Assembly: GCA_029433415.1 (NCBI GenBank)
Contig: JAQTIA010000003.1
Coordinates: 62,001-126,000 of the forward strand
DNA: 64,000 bases
DNA from: Acetobacteraceae bacterium ESL0709
GTDB lineage: Bacteria > Pseudomonadota > Alphaproteobacteria > Acetobacterales > Acetobacteraceae
Direction: 5' to 3'
Part shown: piece by piece, positions 46,107-54,511 of the stretch
Numbering within the stretch: position 1 is the first letter of the stretch
Layout: each line of letters starts with the position of its first letter
Position numbers and translations under genes: made by a program
Notes under the pieces: model-generated
What the model saw: the letters and a program-made list of their open reading frames with translations, nothing else
Told to the model about the DNA's origin: nothing
Databases searched by the model: none

Positions 46107-48770
46107 TTAGAGATCAGGATGCGAGAAGGGTTTGAGTAGACGCTCAAGATAATCCAGCTCCGCTTTCGGGCGTGTTCTGTCGGAGGCGCGACGGCGCAAT
46201 TCCCGCTCTATGGAGCGATAATCCTTGTTTTTATAATTGTCAGGGATATGAGCGTCTGATTCACTGCCTTTATCCAGAGAGCGACCTAAAGGATCCTTGT
46301 TTTTGGATTGTTCTGACTCATTATCTTCATCCATGTCATTATCATCCTGATCCTGCTCTGAGGCTCCGCCATTTTTTTGGTCTGTTGGATGATCCTGCTT
46401 TGATTGCGGCGGTGGGATGAAACCCAGTCGTCCCTGAGATTTTTTCTGCATGGAATGCTGGTTTTTTTTCATTTCCTTTTGTGCCTGAGACAGATCTTCA
46501 AGGATTTTCTGTTGCAGGAGGCCAGTATGGAGGTCATCTCTCTGGGCGATGACTTTCAGGGCTTGCACCATATCTTTGGAGGCGCGTTCAAAAGCCTTGT
46601 TGTCTTTATGGGTCAGATCCTTTCCTCGTTTGATCAATAGGTCTGTCAGTTTGAGAAGCGCTTGTTGCGTCTGGTAATCCTGCTGACGCTGTTCGGCAAA
46701 GCGCTGTTTCGTCACTATATCCGGCTCTATAGTCCCGGAATCATCCTTCAGATTCGGGGGAGGCGTTATTCCGAGCTGACGTAACAGGGCAGCTGTAGAC
46801 ATTTGTGTTACGTCGTTCTGCGCCTGATCTTCACTTTCAGTGTGCTGGATAGCCTGACGGCGGTGTGTCCGGTTAAGGAGGTCCGTCTCATCCTTTATGA
46901 TAACCCGCAGGGCCGAGCGCTGGTCCCGTGCTTCCTGTTGTGCCTTCATCTGAAGGGCCAGAGATTGCAGGTCCGGTTTCTGGGCCTGACGCATCTGTTC
47001 AGCCATATCCGAGAGTTCTGCCAGATAGTTTCTGGCTTTTATAGTGTTACCATGGAGCGCTTCATGCTGGATTTTATGGGTCAGTTTCTGCCAGGGCGTT
47101 CCTTTTTCGGAAGGGAGCGGCATGACGATACCGGTTTGACTGGCCTGAGTGAACATCAGGTTCATACGGTCATCCAGCGCTTTCTTCAGTCTTTCGAGAC
47201 GTTTATGCAGTTCTTCCTGTTCAGCGAGGGGAAAGGCATCTTTTCCGGCCATTTTGTCAATGCTGTGCAGGACATCCTGTTGCGCGGCTCTGAATTCAGC
47301 CATGGACAGTGCAACGTCTGTGCCGGAAGCTGAACGGTCCTCGCTGTAAAGGGCGAGGAACCATAAAAGATCCATGAGTCTGTTTTCAGGGAGATTTCGT
47401 TTTGCTTCAATCAGAAGTTGAGAAAAAGCAGCCCTTATGTCAAGGGGCATGGGGAGGTGACTCAGAAGAGTCAGTTCGGAAAAGGCCTGTGTCTGCGTTT
47501 CTTCATGTAAAAAAACTCTTTTACGCAGGGCGATCAGGGCGCGAGCAAGAGGATCGTGAAATGGGCGTGCTGCCAGAGTGATTTTTTGCGGAGAGCTTTT
47601 TGCCGTCAGACCAGAGAGGCTGGTTGCCTGCAAATAGGCCTCAACCATATCTCCGGCGAAGGGGTCTGTCGAAAGATCAAGGCTGACTTGTCCTTCAGAG
47701 GAGGAAGGGTGTCCATCCAGCGGCAGGGAGATGTGGCTGCTTCTGGGAACATACCCTGAAAGGGGATGCTGGCCGGCTTTTGTGAATACCAGCTCAAGGG
47801 ATTTTAGTCCCTGGGATTGATGTGCCCTCCAGCTTATGAGGGTCCGCCAGGAATTTTTAGGGTTCTCCGGCTTGTTTTTCCATTCAATGGAAGGAGGGAG
47901 ATCTTTCTCCATGGTGATTTGCCAGGAGGCTAGGGTACGTCCCCGCATGGTAAGGCTGATGGTTTGGTTATTACGGATCAGTCCTTCAATTTTCCAGCTC
48001 TGGTCTTCCAGTTTCTGACGTTTCACGAGTATGGCGCCAAAGAGTTGTGGGGCGCTTCCTCCACCGGTAATAACTGCAAAGAAATGACTGCCTTGCAGGA
48101 TAGGGGCTTCGATCTTATGATTTTGCGCCCGTAAAAACTGAACTGTATTTTTTGAAAAGGAAGGGGGAATAATCCAGGCCTGCACTGGAGCCAGCGGGAC
48201 AAGATCATCGTCCATACCCGGTATGAAACCTGCTTTCAGCCGTAACAGGCCATGTGTCCCTGCAAGGCTCAGGCCGATGACATAAAAGAGGATGATGACC
48301 AGTGCCGCAATCCGTTCTTGCCAGTTTCTGAAGAAGCGGGGTGCCCTGACTTTCAGTGGACCGAGTGTGTCGGTAAGGCGTCTCTGATATTCATGCCAGA
48401 TATGGAGGTGGGTTTTTGAAACCAAAGCCTGTCTCGGAGCGACAGGACGGTCATTTAGACTGGCAAGAGGGTGGCCTGACAGAAGGGTAGAATGCTCAAT
48501 CAACCGGTCAAGCTGAGCTGATGATGGAGGAGAAGAGTGTTTATGGGAGTAATAAAAAAGGCCGATACAGGCTAGCAGGATAACCAGTTCACTCAGAGCA
48601 TGGAGCGCATCAGGCAACGTCTGTGGGAGATGAAAGAGAGAGGCCAGCCCCCAAAGAAAAACAAGCGCAAGAGGACCGCGTATTTCACCCCAGATCTGCT
48701 CTGTCCTGAGTACGCGTCGGGCTTTAAGGCGCGCCGTGTTCAGGGTCTGGGTGAAGGCACTGCTCATCAT
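46107..48770 (-). CDS. DUF4175 (TIGR02302) family membrane protein
   Basis: 887-residue protein. Two hydrophobic segments at about 33-85 and one at about 172-190, then a large periplasmic or cytoplasmic region with a coiled-coil, Gln/Lys-rich middle (about 580-780) and a C-terminal acidic stretch (DQDDNDMDEDNESEQS). The very C-terminus (YRSIERELRRRASDRTRPKAELDYLERLLKPF) is the conserved end of the family. Function is unknown; it is typical of Rhodospirillales and related groups. It starts nine bases after the lysA stop, so both belong to one operon. Confidence 0.85.
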   Translation of the reverse strand: MMSSAFTQTLNTARLKARRVLRTEQIWGEIRGPLALVFLWGLASLFHLPQTLPDALHALSELVILLACIGLFYYSHKHSSPPSSAQLDRLIEHSTLLSGHPLASLNDRPVAPRQALVSKTHLHIWHEYQRRLTDTLGPLKVRAPRFFRNWQERIAALVIILFYVIGLSLAGTHGLLRLKAGFIPGMDDDLVPLAPVQAWIIPPSFSKNTVQFLRAQNHKIEAPILQGSHFFAVITGGGSAPQLFGAILVKRQKLEDQSWKIEGLIRNNQTISLTMRGRTLASWQITMEKDLPPSIEWKNKPENPKNSWRTLISWRAHQSQGLKSLELVFTKAGQHPLSGYVPRSSHISLPLDGHPSSSEGQVSLDLSTDPFAGDMVEAYLQATSLSGLTAKSSPQKITLAARPFHDPLARALIALRKRVFLHEETQTQAFSELTLLSHLPMPLDIRAAFSQLLIEAKRNLPENRLMDLLWFLALYSEDRSASGTDVALSMAEFRAAQQDVLHSIDKMAGKDAFPLAEQEELHKRLERLKKALDDRMNLMFTQASQTGIVMPLPSEKGTPWQKLTHKIQHEALHGNTIKARNYLAELSDMAEQMRQAQKPDLQSLALQMKAQQEARDQRSALRVIIKDETDLLNRTHRRQAIQHTESEDQAQNDVTQMSTAALLRQLGITPPPNLKDDSGTIEPDIVTKQRFAEQRQQDYQTQQALLKLTDLLIKRGKDLTHKDNKAFERASKDMVQALKVIAQRDDLHTGLLQQKILEDLSQAQKEMKKNQHSMQKKSQGRLGFIPPPQSKQDHPTDQKNGGASEQDQDDNDMDEDNESEQSKNKDPLGRSLDKGSESDAHIPDNYKNKDYRSIERELRRRASDRTRPKAELDYLERLLKPFSHPDL

Positions 48771-48779
48771 CCGGGGAGT

Positions 48780-50114
48780 TTAACCTGCTGCCCAAGAGGG
48801 TAAAAGTTCGCGTTGCAAAATTTCGTCCAGTGTCTGTCGCTTCTGGATGATGGACCATTGTCCTTCACGAACCATGATCTGGGCGGCAAAAGGTCGGGAA
48901 TTATAGGTTGAACTCATGACGGAACCATAGGCTCCCGCGTCGAGAATGGTGATGAGATCACCCTTTTCAAGAGGAGGAAGAGAGCGGTTGCGGGCAAAAA
49001 CATCGCTGCTTTCGCAAATGGGCCCAACGACATCGTAAGGTATGGGACGTACGTTGATAGCCTTGCTGACAGGGAGAATGCCGTGCCATGCGTCATACAT
49101 GGCCGGGCGTACGAGGTCGTTCATCCCTCCATCAATAATGGCAAATTGCCGGCTTCCTTTTTTGATTTCAATAATACGGGAAAGCAGAACTCCTGATGGA
49201 GCCGAGATCCAGCGCCCAGGCTCCAGACGCAGGGTGACATCATCAGGAAGTGTCTCCGCGATGACTTTTGCCAGCATGGAAGGTTCTGGTGCTTTTTCAT
49301 TGCGATAGGAAATGCCCAACCCTCCGCCACAATCAAGCACGCTGACTTTCAGGTGCCTTCTGCGAAGGTCCTGCACCATACTGGCCAGTTTGTTATATCC
49401 TGTCCTGTAGGGCGTTTCGGTTATAATCTGACTTCCTAGATGCACGGCCAGACCAACAATATCAATGCCGTCCAACTCATTTTGGGCTTTGCCGTAAAGC
49501 TCGGCCACATGCTGATGGGCGATACCGAATTTATTTTCTGCTTTCCCTGTCGTAATCTTGGCATGAGTGCCGGCATCAATATCTGGATTGACGCGTAGTG
49601 CAACGCGCACGGTCCTGTTGAGGGAGAGGGCCAGGTCATTCAGTCTGAAAAGTTCTTCTGCGCTTTCGATATTAACCTGCGCAATGCCCAGAGCGACGGC
49701 CCGTTTCAGCTCATCATCCGTTTTTCCGACACCGGAAAAAACGATATTTTCAGCTTTTATACCGGCATTTAGGGCGCGTTCCATTTCGCCGCCGCTGACA
49801 ACGTCTGCTCCGTAATCCAGCTGTGCCAGGGAGGAAAGACAGGCTTTATGATCCTGCGATTTGACAGCGAAATGAAACCGGACCGACTGACGGTAGTGGC
49901 TGAAGGCTTCTTTAAACCGCGTGGCTCTTTCTTGTAGCACGGTCTCACTGATGATCCAGCAGGGAGTGCCCGCGTGGCGGGCAAGTTCCTGCAAGGATAC
50001 GCCATCAAACATCAGGTGTCCCTGTCCGTCATAACCAAGTGCGGGATGTCTGGCGAGGAGAGTGTCGATTGTAGGATCAGTCTGTTCTGCGGTCATAAAA
50101 ATGCTATCGGCCAT
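48780..50114 (-). CDS. lysA: Diaminopimelate decarboxylase
   Basis: LysA makes L-lysine from meso-diaminopimelate using PLP. The 444-residue protein has FHFAVKSQDH with the PLP lysine (about residue 86), VSGGEMERAL, VDIVGLAVHLGSQI-like segment (HLGSQI), LDCGGGLGISY and GPICESSDVFARN, all typical. It may be made with its neighbour DUF4175; this gene order (lysA, then TIGR02302) recurs in relatives. GC and codon use match the surroundings. Confidence 0.97.
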   Translation of the reverse strand: MADSIFMTAEQTDPTIDTLLARHPALGYDGQGHLMFDGVSLQELARHAGTPCWIISETVLQERATRFKEAFSHYRQSVRFHFAVKSQDHKACLSSLAQLDYGADVVSGGEMERALNAGIKAENIVFSGVGKTDDELKRAVALGIAQVNIESAEELFRLNDLALSLNRTVRVALRVNPDIDAGTHAKITTGKAENKFGIAHQHVAELYGKAQNELDGIDIVGLAVHLGSQIITETPYRTGYNKLASMVQDLRRRHLKVSVLDCGGGLGISYRNEKAPEPSMLAKVIAETLPDDVTLRLEPGRWISAPSGVLLSRIIEIKKGSRQFAIIDGGMNDLVRPAMYDAWHGILPVSKAINVRPIPYDVVGPICESSDVFARNRSLPPLEKGDLITILDAGAYGSVMSSTYNSRPFAAQIMVREGQWSIIQKRQTLDEILQRELLPSWAAG

Positions 50115-50232
50115 AATGCAGCTAAAGGTGAGCGGTTAGTATAGGGCACCCATGCTTCATTCTCATAGGGCCGATTGCTACTGAAAGAAAGATTTCCGGT
50201 ATCATAAGCGGTAATCTCTTTGCAAAAGAGTA

Positions 50233-51420
50233 TTATTGAACGGGTTTTACTGGCCTGAAACGCAGGAAAAGAGCAACTGCGAAGCCGAGAACAGAAGCGA
50301 GACTGCCGGCCAGAAAAATCTCTTTATAGCCGGCGATGTCAGCAATGAAGCCAGCGAGGGGACCCGTCAGGCCGTAGGCGAGATCCTGAAAGGCTGAGAA
50401 TCCTCCTATGGCGGTCCCGCGTAATGGGGGCGTAACAAGATTGACAACCTCCTTGCCAACGCCGGGGAAAATCATCGAACAACCAAGCCCTGTCATAAAG
50501 GCTCCAACAAGCGCTGCTGCCGGGCTGTGACTGTTCCAGATCAATAATTGTCCAACTGCTTCAACAATGAGCGATAGGGTTGCGACAGGCAGTCCTCCCA
50601 TCCGGTCGGGGAGACCGCCGCAGAAAATACGTACGAGAACGAAACCGGCACCGAAGGCGCCAAGCCCCATTCCCGCACCAGGCCAGTGCTTTTCTGTAAA
50701 ATAAAGTGTGAAGAAGGTGCCGATCGTGGCAAATCCGATCCCTTGCAGGCAAATGATGGAACCGTGAAGCCAGATTTTGCCGATGATTGTCAGGAAAGAT
50801 GGTCGGTAACGTATGGGTTGTGGCGGCACCAGAGGAATTTTGATGATGGCGAATAACCCCAGAGCTGGCAGAATGAAACCAGCCAGCATGGTGTTGGCGT
50901 AACCAATCATATGGTAAAGGGAAAGCCCCACTGGGCCACCAACGCCAATAGCTCCGTAGATCGCTGCGCCGACCAGTGACATGACAAGGCCGGAGCGTTG
51001 TGGGCCAACAAGACCAATGCCCCAGTTATTAATGCCGACACTGACAAAACTTTCCCCCAGTCCGAGAATAATTCTTCCGCTCATGAGGATGGCCAATGCC
51101 ATTGTTGGGATGGTGGAAACGAATCCGGCAAGAAGGCAGATGACAGCGCCTGTCATGTAAAGTATCAAGCCACGTCTGACAGCGGGTTTGGAACCACGAT
51201 TATCGACAAATTTGCCGGCATAACCTCGTGTCAGGATAGTGGAGAGAAAAGCAATCCCCACTGTTGCGCCTGCCCAGAGATTATTCAGTCCGAGATCATG
51301 CGCCACAAATACGGGCGCGACAGGCAATGTCATGCCGATACAGAGGTAGGCTATAAAAAGAATGGCCGTCAGGAGAAAAAGATATGTCTGGTGGTCGTCC
51401 TTGTGTGAGTCGAGAGGCAC
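50233..51420 (-). CDS. MFS transporter (YhhS/arabinose-efflux-like)
   Basis: 395 residues with 12 predicted hydrophobic segments. The motif GKFVDNRGSKPAVRRG between helices 2 and 3 is the MFS motif A; GRIILGLGESFVSVGINNWG in helix 4 and RGTAIGGFSAFQDLAYGLTGPLAGF in helix 11 resemble the YhhS/YfcJ group of putative sugar or drug efflux proteins. The substrate is not predictable. Starts with ATG at 51420, about 120 bases from the tRNA genes. Confidence 0.85.
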   Translation of the reverse strand: MPLDSHKDDHQTYLFLLTAILFIAYLCIGMTLPVAPVFVAHDLGLNNLWAGATVGIAFLSTILTRGYAGKFVDNRGSKPAVRRGLILYMTGAVICLLAGFVSTIPTMALAILMSGRIILGLGESFVSVGINNWGIGLVGPQRSGLVMSLVGAAIYGAIGVGGPVGLSLYHMIGYANTMLAGFILPALGLFAIIKIPLVPPQPIRYRPSFLTIIGKIWLHGSIICLQGIGFATIGTFFTLYFTEKHWPGAGMGLGAFGAGFVLVRIFCGGLPDRMGGLPVATLSLIVEAVGQLLIWNSHSPAAALVGAFMTGLGCSMIFPGVGKEVVNLVTPPLRGTAIGGFSAFQDLAYGLTGPLAGFIADIAGYKEIFLAGSLASVLGFAVALFLRFRPVKPVQ

Positions 51421-51539
51421 GCAGCTTTTCCTTCACAAAACTCTCAACTAAAGCGAGATGCAGCCTGACAGGCACATAACGGCATCCCAGTTTTACAGGA
51501 GAAGGGGTCAGTGCGTTGATTGAGGCCAAAGACCAGCCA

Positions 51540-51616
51540 TGGTGCACCCGAGAGGACTCGAACCTCTAACCCCCAGATTCGTAGTCTGGTGCTCTATCCA
51601 GTTGAGCTACGGGTGC
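51540..51616 (-). tRNA. tRNA-Arg (anticodon ACG), copy 1
   Basis: 77 bases on the minus strand including an encoded CCA end. Acceptor arms GCACCCG/CGGGTGC, D-arm AGCTC...GAGC, anticodon stem CCAGA/TCTGG with loop CTACGAA (anticodon ACG, read as inosine-CG after deamination), and T-arm AGAGG/CCTCT with loop TTCGAAT. ACG decodes CGU, CGC and CGA. Copy 2 is identical. Confidence 0.97.
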
Positions 51617-51650
51617 CTGTTCCGTGGGCGACGCCACGCAAGATAAAAAA

Positions 51651-51727
51651 TGGTGCACCCGAGAGGACTCGAACCTCTAACCCCCAGATTCGTAGTCTGG
51701 TGCTCTATCCAGTTGAGCTACGGGTGC
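51651..51727 (-). tRNA. tRNA-Arg (anticodon ACG), copy 2
   Basis: Identical in sequence to copy 1, also 77 bases with CCA, separated from it by 34 bases. Probably one transcript, with copy 2 first on the minus strand. The tandem pair looks like a recent duplication that has not diverged. Confidence 0.97.
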
Positions 51728-51834
51728 GCCGTGGGCCGTCTTCTATCTTTATTGGAAAATCAGTGCAACCCCTCCGGCTTGTTTTTTTATTTTCTCTTGT
51801 CGCGAACGCGGATCGTTAAAGGCACCAGGTGCGT

Positions 51835-52212
51835 TTATTCACGCTTCAGGGTGATGCGCGCCCGACAACGGGGAGAGGCATAAGTGCCGCCGATTGTTTC
51901 TCCTACGGGATAGGCTTTAAAAACTCTCCTGTAGGGGGTGTTGTTCATGCCTTTCTCAACGAGTTCAGCCTGAAAAACTTGCTGTCCCTCCTTATAGTTC
52001 CCCTTGAGGACGGCCGTGCCCATACCGGGGTTGAAAATCAGCGTTTGTCCTCGCACCCTCAAGAGTGATTCTTCTTTGGTGGCGCAGGCGCCTTCTTCTG
52101 TCACAAGTTTGCCTTTCCATGTGCCATAGGCGTTGCTGGCAGGGTTGGGCACGCTGCTACAGGCTCCCAGCAGGGTCAGGGCAGTGAGGGAAAAACAGAG
52201 AGGCAGGCGCAT
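51835..52212 (-). CDS. Small lipoprotein of unknown function
   Basis: 125 residues. A lipoprotein signal peptide ends in the lipobox LLGAC (Cys at about residue 18). The mature part (YGTWKGKLVTEEGACATKEESLLRVRGQTLIFNPG and GTYASPRCRARITLKRE) has two further cysteines that may form a disulphide. I recognise no named family, though the WxGxL... pattern is common in small alphaproteobacterial lipoproteins. It lies between the tRNAs and guaA. Confidence 0.8.
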   Translation of the reverse strand: MRLPLCFSLTALTLLGACSSVPNPASNAYGTWKGKLVTEEGACATKEESLLRVRGQTLIFNPGMGTAVLKGNYKEGQQVFQAELVEKGMNNTPYRRVFKAYPVGETIGGTYASPRCRARITLKRE

Positions 52213-52352
52213 AGAATCTCCTGATCAGGCCATGTCACGTTTCGAAACTTCCGGCCAGACTATCACAAAAGGATGACGTTTTTGGTAACACCCTTTATAA
52301 ATACCGAACTTTCTCAAAAAATGAGCCATATTTCAGAAGTGGGGCCGGAATC

Positions 52353-53948
52353 TTGACGCAGAACAGCGCACAAAACCTTCATCAGCTAGAGCAGACCCTT
52401 CACGAGGACAGGATCCTGATTCTTGATTTCGGGAGTCAGGTAACACAGCTTATCGCACGGCGCGTGCGTGAGAGTGGCGTCTATTGTGAAATATGGCCCT
52501 TTACAGCGAGCAATGAAAAAATAAAGGCTTTCAACCCACGGGGGGTTATTCTTTCAGGTGGCCCCGCCAGCGTTCATGATGAGAACGCGCCTCAGATTCC
52601 TCCAGCGGTTCTGGAGTTGAAATGCCCGATTTTGGGTATTTGCTATGGTCAGCAGATTCTCTGTCAGACGTTGGGCGGCAAGGTAGAAACGCATGAACAT
52701 CGTGAGTTTGGGCGCGCCTATATTATGGTGGACAGGGAATGTTCCCTCTCTCATGGTGTCTGGGCGACAGGTGCCGTCGAGCAGGTCTGGATGAGTCATG
52801 GTGACCGTGTGACGGCTTTGCCCCCCGGTTTTGAGGCCATTGCCTATTCGGAGGGTGCACCTTATGCCATTATCGCTGATGAAGAGCGGAAAATTTATGG
52901 CGTCCAGTTCCATCCTGAAGTTGTACATACTCCCCATGGAGCGGCACTGATTGAAAACTTTACCCATCGTGTCGCAAAATGTCCCGGAACCTGGACTATG
53001 GCGGGTTTTCGTGATGTGGAAATTGCCCGTATTCGTGAGCAGGTTGGCGATAAAAAGGTTATTTGCGGTCTTTCGGGCGGGGTAGACAGTTCTGTCGCGG
53101 CAAAACTGATTCATGATGCTATTGGCGATCAGCTCACCTGTATTTTTGTTGATCCTGGTATTTTGCGCGCCGGCGAGGCTGATGAAGTTGTTCGGACATT
53201 CAGGGACGAATTTAACATAAAGCTTGTCCATCGTGATGCTTCTGACCTGTTTCTGGGGGCTCTCGCAGGCGTGACGGACCCTGAAGTCAAGCGCAAGACG
53301 ATCGGTCGTCTGTTTGTTGAGGTTTTCGAAGAAGAGGCAGCCAAGCTGGGGGGAGCTGATTTTCTCGCCCAAGGTACTCTGTACCCAGACGTGATTGAGA
53401 GTGTGAGTTTTACAGGCGGTCCTTCGGTCACCATCAAGTCCCATCATAATGTTGGCGGCTTGCCTGAACGTATGAATATGAAGCTGCTTGAGCCTCTGCG
53501 CGAGCTGTTCAAGGATGAAGTCCGTGCTCTTGGTCGGGAAATAGGCGTTCCTGAAGTGATTGTCAGCCGCCATCCTTTCCCGGGGCCGGGGCTTGCTATC
53601 CGCATTCCAGGGGATGTGACGCGCGAGAAGCTGGATCTTTTGCGGAAAGTCGATGCTATTTATCTGGAAGAAATCCGCAAGGCCGGTCTCTATAACGACA
53701 TCTGGCAGGCTTTTGCCGTGCTTCTCCCGGTCCGTACCGTTGGCGTCATGGGCGATGGCCGCACCTATGACCAGGCCTGCGCCCTGCGCGCCGTGACCAG
53801 CACAGACGGTATGACCGCCGAAGTCTATCCCTTCCACTTCGACTTCCTCAACCGCGTCTCCGGTCGCATCGTAAACGAAGTCCGCGGCATCAACCGCGTG
53901 ACCTACGACATCACCTCCAAACCCCCGGGAACGATTGAGTGGGAGTGA
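52353..53948 (+). CDS. guaA: GMP synthase (glutamine-hydrolysing)
   Basis: GuaA makes GMP from XMP with ATP and glutamine. 531 residues: an N-terminal class I glutamine amidotransferase with the catalytic Cys in GICYGQQ (about residue 96) and His-Glu in QFHPEV (about 185), the PP-loop ATP pyrophosphatase [12 protein letters not shown] (about 239) and the C-terminal dimerisation domain ending PPGTIEWE. The start is TTG at 52353 after GGGGCCGGAA. The last ~250 bases (from about 53700) are roughly 62% GC, against about 50% for the rest, with a different codon choice; this looks like replacement of the gene tail by an incoming element. Confidence 0.97.
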   Translation: MTQNSAQNLHQLEQTLHEDRILILDFGSQVTQLIARRVRESGVYCEIWPFTASNEKIKAFNPRGVILSGGPASVHDENAPQIPPAVLELKCPILGICYGQQILCQTLGGKVETHEHREFGRAYIMVDRECSLSHGVWATGAVEQVWMSHGDRVTALPPGFEAIAYSEGAPYAIIADEERKIYGVQFHPEVVHTPHGAALIENFTHRVAKCPGTWTMAGFRDVEIARIREQVGDKKVICGLSGGVDSSVAAKLIHDAIGDQLTCIFVDPGILRAGEADEVVRTFRDEFNIKLVHRDASDLFLGALAGVTDPEVKRKTIGRLFVEVFEEEAAKLGGADFLAQGTLYPDVIESVSFTGGPSVTIKSHHNVGGLPERMNMKLLEPLRELFKDEVRALGREIGVPEVIVSRHPFPGPGLAIRIPGDVTREKLDLLRKVDAIYLEEIRKAGLYNDIWQAFAVLLPVRTVGVMGDGRTYDQACALRAVTSTDGMTAEVYPFHFDFLNRVSGRIVNEVRGINRVTYDITSKPPGTIEWE

Positions 53949-53978
53949 GGATATAATCTGTTGTAGTGTGACGGAAAG

Positions 53979-54002
53979 GCCCGCCGGAAGGTGGGCTTTT
54001 TT
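53979..54002 (+). terminator. Terminator after guaA
   Basis: GCCCGCC (53979-53985), loop GGAA, GGTGGGC (53990-53996) with one G-T pair, then six T residues. It separates guaA from the nuclease-STAND gene. Confidence 0.88.
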
Positions 54003-54067
54003 GTAACGTAAAATGCAGGGAAGTTTTTTTATTTAACAGAGCCAGAGTTTTTTCATAGGACAGCGTC

Positions 54068-54481
54068 ATGACAATTTTTGAGATCGAGAAAGATGATTTG
54101 TTACAATTGTCTGCTGAAAAGCTGGAAGAACTTATTGCTCGTCTTGCTGAAGCTGAGGTGAAAGCAGGAGGCTATAGTCCGTCATATGTGCATTGGTCGG
54201 GTCCACTAACCGCCCCTGATAGAGGGATCGATATACACGTTCAACTCCCTGATGCTCAATGGAATTCAGGATTTATTCCGAAGTCTGATACAATTTTTCA
54301 GGCCAAGAAACATTCCATGTCCGTAAGCCCGATCAGGAAAGAAATGCAGCCTAAAGGGAAATTATTGCCAATAATTTCTGAACAGGCAGAAAAAGGGGGA
54401 GTTATATCATCGTCAGTCTGGACGATGATTGCCCGCCTCCCGGGAGAGATGATCGTCTTGAAGGCATGCGGGATGCTGTAA
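54068..54481 (+). CDS. N-terminal fragment of a nuclease-STAND protein (PD-(D/E)xK domain)
   Basis: 137 residues as read. After a helical start (LSAEKLEELIARLAEAEVKAGG) comes a restriction-endonuclease-like core: DRGIDIHVQ (about 51-59) and IFQAKKHSM (about 76-84), fitting the D...(E/Q)xK catalytic pattern of PD-(D/E)xK nucleases of the Mrr/Cap4 type. The true continuation is lost after AEKGG: in the next frame DNA reads GSYIIVSLDDDCPPPGRDDR, then LEGMRDAVKDDPHSGNLHIDFY, which joins the following gene. The shift maps to a run of five A then five G (54390-54399), where one missing G would restore the frame. Best read as the first part of a broken ~1,280-residue gene. Confidence 0.72.
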   Translation: MTIFEIEKDDLLQLSAEKLEELIARLAEAEVKAGGYSPSYVHWSGPLTAPDRGIDIHVQLPDAQWNSGFIPKSDTIFQAKKHSMSVSPIRKEMQPKGKLLPIISEQAEKGGVISSSVWTMIARLPGEMIVLKACGML

Positions 54482-54511
54482 AAGACGATCCTCATAGCGG
54501 AAATCTTCACA

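Noticed and set aside
52554-53837. Long (427-codon) open frame antisense to guaA
   Set aside because: Caused by the codon pattern of guaA on the other strand; the guaA frame is certain.
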